A stretch of DNA of 64,000 nt from Cenococcum geophilum 1.58. Its lineage: Eukaryota > Ascomycota > Dothideomycetes > Gloniales > Gloniaceae. Position 1 is the first letter of the stretch; every line of letters begins with the position of its first letter. Of this stretch, positions 22,761 through 31,333 are shown piece by piece. The notes under the pieces were generated by a model. It did no database searches, was not told the DNA's origin, and saw only the letters and a list, made by a program, of their open reading frames with translations. Both the position numbers and the translations under genes were made by a program. The DNA lies in assembly GCA_001692895.1 (NCBI GenBank), contig KV748204.1, forward strand, positions 1,206,771 through 1,270,770, read 5' to 3'.

Positions 22761-23653
22761 ATAATAGCTCTAATGATAATAAGGAGGATAAGGATGAGGA
22801 TAAGGATGAGAAGCCTGCCGAGGTTAAACTTGCCGAAGAGGTTGGCTCTTTTGACGAGATAACTATATAGAGTTATGAGTTAATGCCGTTAGAGACAGAC
22901 AACCCTTACTTAAAAGGAGTATAAGAGTGGATGGCTTTTACCAAAGCGGTATGTTAAGCTGCTCTTATGAACATATTGGTGCTAATTCCGTTAAATACAT
23001 TGTTCCGATAAAGAAAATTTAAGCACGGGCCCGAGGAGCTCCTAAATTATAGCAGGCGTTTATTTATTAAAGAAAGCGTATTTAAAGTTTATGGTTGTTT
23101 AAATTTGGGTATTACTAATCTTGTTGCTTTGCAGGCAATAGATATTAAATTTACATAAAAAGAAGAAAAACTTAGAACGTTCAGATAATAGTATATTAGA
23201 AGTTTTATAACGTTATTACGCACCACTAACCCGCCTAAAACAAATATTGGTTCCTATAAGGAACCTAACGCCCCCTCCGAAACCCCTACCCGAAATAGTA
23301 AGGCATAAACAGTAGTTAACTTACGCTCTAGAACTTACTTAGCGCCCCTAGCTACGTGGAGAAATTGGTTAGTTTAGTGGCTTGCGTTCTAAAAGGGCCG
23401 GGAGGAGAGGTAAATATCCTATTCCGGCGGATTTATTTCTGCACTAGAATCGGCGTTAGTGGAATGTGCCTTTCTGCTCTTTAAAGTACTCAAACAACCT
23501 AATACCGCTGCTGCATTAGATCCGCTAGATGGCGATATCTATACAGCGGAGGCAACACTAACTGAATGTAAATCTCGGGTATTAGAAAAAGAGGAAAGAA
23601 CTATTTATGCTTGTACGGTAGAGTCTCGAGGCGAAGGCCTATTGCGTTCTTAA
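22761..23653 (+). pseudogene. Unidentified gene remnant, RIPed
   Basis: Plus-strand frames read as a soluble protein. An acidic repeat (NKEDKDEDKDEKPAE) lies near 22775-22825. Then come ELMPLETDNPYLKGV (about 22877-22922), EWMAFTKAVC, ALMNILVLIPLN, KFKHGPEELLNYSRRLFI and VFKVYGCLNLGITNLVAL, with stops at probable Gln codons. Beyond a frame change near 23300-23450 an open stretch of 64 codons ends at 23653. Family not recognised. The next gene remnant (C2H2, minus strand) converges on it. Confidence 0.45.
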
Positions 23654-24910
23654 TTTTTAGTTTCCTTTAAAGTACTACTAGTATCCTGTGGTTTTGCTTT
23701 AAATCCCTTATCTATACGCAATGAGTTATCGCTTAATAGCCCCTTAGGAATACGCTTTGCTAGTACTGTTTAATGGTATAATTTTAGAAGACTGTCCTAG
23801 CAATTACGGACTAAATTTATTAGAAGACTGTGCAGCTGCTCCTTAAATGGTTCCACCTCCTTGTCTATAACTCTTTTAAGTTATATCTTTACAACCTGTG
23901 GCAGCTCGCACCTAGAATATTCTTTAAACCTAATAAATTCGGACACTGATATCTTATCCCCGTTGGTAGTCTAATTATATTCAAAATCTGCCGACTTCAA
24001 TTAGCTAGTTTTATATTTACGCAAATTCTAATATTTTACAGGGTGATGGTATTACCGAGGGGTTGTTATCTAGAAACAGTATTCGATAGACTGCCTTCTA
24101 CTTATCTTCTTCGGATTGCACGTCCGCCGACCGCTTTTTACTTCTTAATTTTTTCTCCTGCTCTTTATTTATGCCCTACATCCGCGCATTTTCTTAAATC
24201 TCGCAACTTGGTGCAGATCTTAAATATGCATTAAGGTCAGATTTAACAGTAAAAGACTTGCTATATCTAGGGTATTAGATCGGCAAAGAATAAGCCCTGT
24301 ATAAATGCTCCCTGGTGGCTGATTAGCCACTATATAGGAATATGTAATATGAAAACTAACTTTAACCAGTGGATAGTGGTAAATCCTAGGAACCTATAGG
24401 ATCTCGATCCGAAGGTTGAGCCTTAATATAACCTTAGATTTCGTTTAAAAAACGGGCATGCCAGCCTGGTAGAAATGCTTCGATTGCTGTCTAAAGAAGC
24501 TATATTAACCTTACGGATTTTCTCTAAGCTATTGTCTTTATTATATGGCTCGTCTCGGCCTTTGAGACCGCGTTTACGTTTTTTGGATATGCCCTTATTA
24601 GATAAGGGACTAGCAGCTAGCGTTTCGGTTTTTTGGAGGCTAGGAGAGCTCTAGCCTTTATATAATGCGCTAAGAGTAGAGACCTGATCTACTATAAGAT
24701 AAATTCTAAAATGCCTCTTCCGCTTCTTCCCGACGATGTGTAAACCGGCAGAAAATTTCTTTAATAAAAGCCACTTGGTATATGTTTGCTAACTAGAGGG
24801 CCACTTATGGAATACGCTGCCTATAATTTTTGTAAGCGAGGGTAGGAATGAATTATTTTATAATAAAGCGTTTACCTTAATAGTTATCGGACCGAAGGCT
24901 TCTAAGAGGC
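23640..24910 (-). pseudogene. Fungal C2H2 zinc-finger-associated protein, pseudogene
   Basis: The minus strand reads as the widespread ascomycete family with a degenerate C2H2 region. In order: a basic stretch KKRKRG (about 24577), LACPFFKR (about 24455-24432), FTTIHWLK for the family TIHRLKEHLYRRH block, NAYLRSAPSCEI, KEQEKKLRSKKRS, YRILF and PSVIPSP (to about 24043). After a probable intron near 24000-24041 come EFIRFKEYSRCELPQVVK and LLINLVRN (about 23880-23800), ending near 23648. These proteins are inferred to be nuclear or linked to STAND-type fungal immune loci; the role is unproven. Stops are TAA or TAG at Gln positions, and the zinc-ligand block is badly eroded. The N-terminus is uncertain. 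Confidence 0.7.
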
Positions 24911-24973
24911 TTACAGTGGAATAACTAAGGCCCGTTGAATAGTAGGTCTTGGCAGGTTAAATTTTTGATATAG

Positions 24974-25115
24974 ATGACCGCGAATATTGGGAAAATAGCT
25001 GAGCTGAGGACCTGGTGTGAAGAAAGGCAAGAGAAATGCGAACCATGACCGCGAATATTGGGGGAATAGCTGAGCTGAGGACCTGGTGTGAAGAAAGGCA
25101 AGAGAAATGCGAACC
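24974..25115. repeat. Two tandem 71-bp units
   Basis: The units start at 24974 and 25045 (ATGACCGCGAATATTGGG) and differ at only two neighbouring bases (GAAAAT versus GGGAAT). The recent duplication lies upstream of the C2H2 pseudogene. A 70-codon minus-strand frame across it is a by-product of the repeat. Confidence 0.8.
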
Positions 25116-25429
25116 ATGCGCAAGGCGAAAAGGCGAAAAGGCGGCGGATGCCTAGATATACGTGGCGACCCTGTGAGGGCGAAAAAAGCGCGCTGTGCGT
25201 AATGCGCCGGGGTTTCGTGCGTAAGGTAGAAATGCGCGAATGCGTAAAACTGTAGCGTTGCTTTCGTTTACCAATTTAACCAACTAGTCGCGTTTATATG
25301 ACAAAAAAACTATAAGTCCTATTTATTTTAGCCAGATACCTTACTAATAGCTATAGAAAGTATACTACCATAAATACTCTATACATTCACTAAAAGATAA
25401 CTATAATATAATCTAGGATTATGCGGTAT

Positions 25430-26345
25430 ATGAGATAGGTCCACCTAGGCACACTGCCTAGAATTCCGGTTATTCTGCGGCGTTAGAAGATTAACAGCTG
25501 CTGATTGCTCCTAACTTTCTATGGAGTGTATAGAACGCAGATATATTGCTATAACTCTTTGTCCACCGGTATATCCGGTTCCCCTACTTTAGGAGATTAC
25601 TTCCTAAGCTCTGAAACCACAATTGTTGTTAATCCACAATTTAAATCCTAGTGAGTAAAAAGGAGCTCGATATATCCTCTCGCACCGTTTTTAGGCGGTA
25701 TTCCGCTGTAGGATCGTCCTATCGTTATAACCTTGGTGCTGTTTTGGCACAATAGGAGAACAAGGGGGAGCCTAAGGGAAGTTAACGGATAAACAGGTCA
25801 CCGAGTACAAACCACTTCTTATAGTGTTGGTCCTTCGTATATCCCAATATTGATGCGTTTCTTTCTTCACGGCGCCTCTCGGAATAATCGAAATAGAAAT
25901 TAATTTCGTGGGTATTATAGAACACCAAAATTTAAGTCGGAAAATTTCTCTCTAATGTTGTTACGCTATATCTACGATAGCCCAAATGTCTATAAGCGAT
26001 TGTTAAACGGGATACCGCCGCCTTTTCTGTAGTTACGAGAGGCGGAGCTGTAGGAGATTATAAAAAGCTTGGATTAACTATATAGAGATTCTTTATAACG
26101 GATACCAGCTTGGCGCTTAAGAGATTACGAGGCCGCTAAAGGCTTATACTCGGAGCTGATATTAGATATACTTTAGAAAGGTTGCCTACCGCTTAGTGCC
26201 AGTAGTTACGTGAAGGAATTAATAATCTGTACTATATTGGGACTGATGCTCACATGCTAAGCAAGTTGCTGTAGAATACATTATCTCGGTTATAAGCCAC
26301 AACATAGATTAAGCCTCCCCCGCCAATGCTGAGAAACCAGTATAA
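25430..26345 (+). pseudogene. Unidentified single-frame gene remnant of about 300 codons
   Basis: One plus-strand frame (codons in register with 25651) reads as a helical protein throughout once TAA and TAG are taken as Gln: LIAPNFLWSV, FVHRYIRFPYFRRLLPKL, SSYRYNLGAVLAQ, SNVVTLYLRQPKCL, KRDTAAFSVVTRGGAVGDYK, GADIRYTLERLPTA and INNLYYIGTDAHMLSKLL. About 20 stops occur, nearly all TAA or TAG and none needing a frameshift. That consistency is strong evidence of a former gene. I do not recognise the family. It converges with the polysaccharide deacetylase pseudogene at 26360. Confidence 0.55.
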
Positions 26346-26359
26346 TGTCTTCAGCGACA

Positions 26360-27146
26360 TTATGCCTTTGTTTCCCTCAATAACTCTATAATAGTGACTA
26401 TGCGATAACCTCGACGCCGAATCTTGGGGAGCGCTCTACGCAGCATGGGAGCCGTCCATATCCTACGGTTATGGCAGATAATTATTCCACCGGGTCATAA
26501 CATGCTTAGTATGTCTCGCATTAATACGCCAGTAAGGAATCTGCGGATTGTGTGGATATATGCTGCCAAGAACTATTCGGTAGTCCAGTCTGCCCAGCAT
26601 CTGGCGCATCCTTTCGCTAAACAAGCCTGAACCCAGTCGAAAGTATTTAGAGGGAGGCTCTATATTAACGGCAGCGTATGTCTTATTAAGCAATCCTTCC
26701 ACGGAGTAAATCTACTTAACAAGAGTAGTGTTACTAAGGGGTCGCGAAGGCTTATTGTGCATTGCATGATTTCCTAGCTCGTTTCCGTTGGGTATTAGGT
26801 CTTATAATATCTGCTCATATCCTGCAACTTGTGATTTAATAATAAAAAAGGTAGCCGTTGCGTTGTTGGCTTTGAGGATCTATATTATCTCTCCGGTATA
26901 TTCGGACGGCCTATTATCAATTATAAGCGCCATAATCTTTAAAGATGTCAAGGCTCGCTAAAGGGCATCTGGCCACCGGTGCTGGAAATACCGTATCAGA
27001 AAAGTAGGTAGCTTATATATCGCGTAGAAAGGTGCAATAAAAATGCAAATGGCACTTAGAAGGATGGGCATTACCGTAATCCTAGAGCGCCAAGTTCTCC
27101 TACGGAGTTTGGGGAGCAATCGAAAAATTCGGGAGACATAAGACAT
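26360..27146 (-). pseudogene. Polysaccharide deacetylase (NodB/CE4, chitin-deacetylase-like) pseudogene
   Basis: The family removes acetyl groups from chitin-type polymers at the cell surface. From Met at 27146 there is a basic N-terminus and one membrane segment (MPILLSAICIFIAPFYAIY), which suggests a type II membrane protein. The NodB domain follows: MALIIDNRPSEYTGEI (family TIDDGPS), ATATFFII, GNELGNHAM, RLGSGLFSERM (family RPGSG), VLGSIYPHNPQ and, after a frameshift near 26480-26510, PGGIIICHNRR and APMLRRALPKIRRRGYRIVTI, with the stop at 26360-26362. Catalytic Asp to Asn (codon at 26913-26915), Gly to Arg and Pro to Leu are all G-to-A or C-to-T. At least three TAG or TAA stops. Confidence 0.85.
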
Positions 27147-27268
27147 GAAAAATTAGTGATTTATAACTCATGTGGATAGGGAGAAGGTATTGCAAACAAT
27201 AGCTAGGATTAGAGCAAGCTCGGTAATAAGCGAACGCATTGTTATAAAAGGATTACCTCAGCGAGCTC

Positions 27269-27352
27269 AGACGTGATTTTGGTTGGCGCGGATATTCTAT
27301 TAGTCCGCTGTGCTAACTAACCCTTTATGGACGCGCCGCCAAAATCACGTCT
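27269..27352. mobile_element. 84-bp palindromic element (MITE-like)
   Basis: It starts AGACGTGATTTTGG and ends CCAAAATCACGTCT, a perfect 14-bp inverted repeat. Similarity continues inward as TTGGCGCG versus its complement near 27331-27340, giving about 22 bp in all around a 35-bp centre. No target duplication was recognised. It lies in the promoter side of the polysaccharide deacetylase pseudogene. Confidence 0.6.
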
Positions 27353-27391
27353 AAGCCTATTTATTAAGACTTATTAAACTTAGGCCACTAC

Positions 27392-27400
27392 TAGTCATAC
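27392..27400. repeat. 9-bp target-site duplication, left copy
   Basis: TAGTCATAC is identical to 47583-47591. The pair brackets the terminal-inverted-repeat element and everything nested inside it. With the preceding C the match is 10 bp. Confidence 0.7.
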
Positions 27401-28014
27401 GGGGTGCAGCTCGGGGGGGTCACGGAAAAACTTGGCAAGGTTAGAAAGTTCAATAGGGTCAGAACCTTTCTGACCCCACTTAGCTTCTAAGCCCGCTAAG
27501 TTTTTGCATTTGCAGCGCATATATAACCCAAAATACTTTATTTTATAGAATTTAAAATATTTAATAAATTATAAATTATATGCCAGGTATATGCAGGGCA
27601 TATGCAATAATAAAATTAATAATCTAAGTTGTTAAAATATACCTACATACGCATTATATAGTCTTTATATATACTTTGCATATGCTTACTCTATATACTT
27701 TACCTATTCTATTTTTATCTTACAGAGATCTTACTCCCTTATATACTACCCTCTAAAGTATTGCCTTTATATTCTATATAAGATAGGCTATATTATAGTA
27801 TTTATTTAATATATATAATATAAAATAATATTCTAGAATGCTTAAGGTATATATACTTAGTATATACTTCCTATTAACTATAGCATTAAATAAATAAGCT
27901 AAGTTATTATAGTATAGACTATGTATATATGCTGCATATACTAAGCCTATATATTTACTAGTTTTATATAAGGTAGGCTGCGCTATAATATCTCTTTATA
28001 TATACTTAATATAT

Positions 28015-28302
28015 TATTACGGCACTGGTAAAAACTGGTAGATTGCGGCTAGTAGATATTAGTAGATTATAGCGGATAGTTATAGATAGTTGCAAACAGT
28101 TATAGATAGTCGCAGACAGTTTTATACAGTTCTAAATAGTTACTATTACGTAACCAACGGATTATATATAACGTTAAGCGGCGCTACCCCCCATCTTCTT
28201 TCCTTTTTTTAGCTTTAGATCTTTGTTTATAGACTACCATTCGTACAGGCTTGCGCGTCCCTCTTGCTGTGCTTGTACCTCAAATTAACTAAGTCGCTAA
28301 TA
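28015..28302 (+). repeat. Gypsy-2 left (5') LTR
   Basis: 288 bp, matching 46861-47148 with mainly transition differences. It contains degenerate tandem units of GATAGTTAT/GCAGACAGTT near 28073-28140, also present in the right LTR. Confidence 0.9.
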
Positions 28303-28711
28303 TTATCTAAAGCTTAACTACCTCTTCTTTCTAAGAAGGAACTTAAAAATATTTATAAACTATAAATAAGAACAGAACACAGAAATAGACCTAAAGACTA
28401 TTATTAGAACTTAAAGAATAAAATAAAACTAGAAGAATAGAAAAGAATAATAAGATCTATAGAATACGCATAGACTAAAACCCCTATAGAATCCTACTAG
28501 AAGTTACCCTAATAACTATACCATAATACTAAGAAATATAGTAGCTGGTAAAGTAGCCGTAGGACCCTTAAATACCTCTAATAGTAAAATAGCAACTAAC
28601 TCAAACTCCTAGGTAGAGCTTATAGTAGCTAATACTAAAATTAAACAACTTTAAGAGCTACTTAAAGCTAGAGAACCCCCTATACCTAATAAAGAATTAT
28701 TAAACACCTAG

Positions 28712-28851
28712 TGTTAGACCTTGCGCTACCTATACGGCGGTATAAGCTGTAGAGCTTATAAGGCATTCCAACCGGCAGCCCGTCCAGTCGCGAGACACTG
28801 CTGCTATCTTTTTAGTTTGCATGGCCGAGTGGGTTGGGCTTGGGCATGACA
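28712..28851. mobile_element. 140-bp solo LTR (TRIM-like) inside Gypsy-2
   Basis: It starts TGTTAGACC and ends GGGCATGACA, with a perfect 5-bp duplication CCTAG at 28707-28711 and 28852-28856. It keeps CpA and CpG dinucleotides unlike the host element, so it came later than the main RIP damage. Near 28820-28835 it contains ATGGCCGAGTGGG, resembling the D-arm of a Ser or Leu tRNA, but no full tRNA fold is visible. Confidence 0.6.
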
Positions 28852-28859
28852 CCTAGAGA

Positions 28860-31333
28860 CTTGCTATAGTCCTTAAGGCTCTAGCCCAATATATAGTATT
28901 AGTATTATCGCAGTCCGTAAAGGTTGCGGACCCCCTATTACTTACAGACGGAACCAACCCTATATTTAATAATTAAAAGCTTTAATTATAGGATAAGCTT
29001 AAAGTTAATGCAGACTACTTCCCTACTACTTAGGCTAAAATAGCCTATGTCTTTAGCCGTACTAGTAGGGACGTATAAACGCACCTACGTCCGCGGTATA
29101 TACAGGACTTAATAAATCCCTTCCTTTCTAAAGAAGAGATAATTATCTACCTATTTTTTTATTTATAAGGACCCCTTTAAAGTATAAAACGCCTAATTTA
29201 ATTATAAAAGCCTAAATATAAAAATAACAGAGACCTTCTTAGCCTTTTAGACCCGCTTTTTATACCTAGCTAGCCAGGCTTAAATTCCCCAGAAAGATTT
29301 AATGCTAGACCTATTTAATAAGCTTACCCTAGACCTACAGCGAGCTATATTACTAGTTTTTACTACTATATAGACGCTAAAGGAACTTACGGACTAGCGC
29401 TTAGCTATTAACTAAGGCCTTTACTAAATTAAGGCACGCGCCAAACGGTATAAAGCTAGAAACCCTTTAAATTAGACTATAAGCAATATAAAAACGGCCC
29501 ACAATGCCCTAGCACAATCGGCAACCCCTATAGCACCACCCGTATAGCCCGCCGCCAATTTAGCAGCTAGCTATACGGCTAGTCCTGCCATAAGTCCAGC
29601 AAATGCTCGGCCTACGTACAGTAACCCCTATATATAGGCCCTTAGTAATTAAGAAGCTTACTTCTCTTATAGTTAGAAAGGTTACCGTATAAAGAATTAT
29701 TTAACGGGCGTAAAAGCAGATAAGGTTTTATTAATCTAGGAGAATAGCGCAGAGTTAGAAAAAGAGGAACCCTAGAAAAAAACTCCTCTCTAGGGTCAAA
29801 AGGAATCGATATATTAGATATTAATTTAGGTTAGCTAGTTAGTAAAAGAAGCTGCACTATCCCTTATACTTTATTCCGTAATAAATACCAAGTTTTAACC
29901 TCTGCTTTAGTTAACTCTAGAGTAAATACCCTTACCTTAATAGATACCTAGTATACCGTAAAGCTGGCTGACTTTTTAAATGCACTTATTAAAGAACTGC
30001 CTAAACTAATTCTTATCCGCGGGTATAACGGGCGGATAGGGCCACCTATTATAACTATCTTATAAACTTACCTCCGTGTTAACAGATAAAGGTAGTATAA
30101 TATCCCCTTCCTTATTATAGACCTAGGTAGCTATAATATAATTTTAAGGCGAAAATAGCTAGCCTATTTAGGCTTATAGCTTAATATACGGAGTAGACGG
30201 CTTATCTAGCCTAAAACCTTACCCCTAACCCCTTCCTTTATAAAAGAAATCAGCATTATAATAGAAAACCTTATACAGCCCTAGATTAATACTATTTATT
30301 AGGCCGATGATATGCATAAAAACTAGGCCTTTAAGAAAGATATATAGCTTAATTTGCAACGGATCTATATACTACTTCGCCCCTAGACTACCTATATCTC
30401 GCCACCCGCATTAAAGACCTAGAAAGTTAGTAGTGACCTAAAAAAGCCCCTTATAGAAAGCTTAGGCCCTATATAGCCATAAAAAACAGTAAGGGACGTT
30501 AGACGTTATACTAAACTAATAGATTAGAGGGATAACCTACGGAAGATAGAATAGGAGCTAAGAAAGATTATAAACCCTAAACCATAAAATACGGTTTAGA
30601 AAACAGCTATAAGGAAACTAGTAGACCTCCCACCAGTTAATATATACTATATTAGTGCCGTAGGATTTTAATAGAACTTAGTTTAGCCTAATACTATCGC
30701 CTTTATAATAAGCTTATACAAAATTAATTAAATAATTAAGGAAAAGGGAAGTAAGCTTAGTGGATAAAAAGCGAGCTTATAGATAAGGAACTAGTAAAAC
30801 AAAAGCTACCCTATTAATACTAGAAATTTAAGAATATATTCTTTAAAGTAGCGTCTAATATACTTCTACCTTACTGACCATATAACTATAAAATTAAGAT
30901 TAAGCAGGGTAAAGAAAATACCCTTAGCTTTAGCCCCCTCTACGAGCAGTTTATTACTAAATTATAGGCTATAAAGTAATATCTTATTAATAACCTAAAT
31001 AAGGGCTTTATTAAGCCTAGCTAAGCCCCTTTTACATTACCTATTTTTTTAATTAAAAAGCTAAATAAAGGACTCCGCTTCTGTATTAACTACTATAAGC
31101 TAAATAATATAACCCGTAAGGACCGCTATCCGCTACCCCTACTTAATAAAACTCTAGCCCAAATAAGTAAAGCTAAGGTCTTTATAAAGCTTAATATCCG
31201 CTAGGCCTTTTACTAAATTAGGATAAACCCTAAGTCTAAAGATTTTATTATATTTTAGACCTATTACAAAACATATAAATATAAGATATTCCCTTTTAGA
31301 CTAACTAACGGACTAGCTATATATTAGCGGTAT
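28860..31333 (+). pseudogene. Gypsy-2 gag, protease and first part of reverse transcriptase (decayed)
   Basis: The gag helical core is read near 29000-29480. The end of the protease (IDLGSYNIIL, LAYLGL) lies near 30117-30176. The RT blocks GLRFCINYYKLNN (about 31073-31110), RKDRYPLPLLNKTLAQISKAKVF and PFRLTNGLA (about 31296-31320) follow, and the LINE insertion comes next. Many TAA and TAG stops. Confidence 0.75.
31318..31333. repeat. LINE-C 16-bp target-site duplication, left copy
   Basis: TATATATTAGCGGTAT is identical to 36252-36267. It marks the LINE insertion in the Gypsy-2 reverse transcriptase. Confidence 0.85.

Noticed and set aside
24911..25123. Minus-strand 70-codon ORF
   Set aside because: It is produced by the two 71-bp tandem units and repeats the same peptide twice out of phase with any known family.
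28820..28840. tRNA gene (GGCCGAGTGG box)
   Set aside because: Only a D-arm-like box is present. No anticodon arm, T-arm or acceptor stem can be folded around it.
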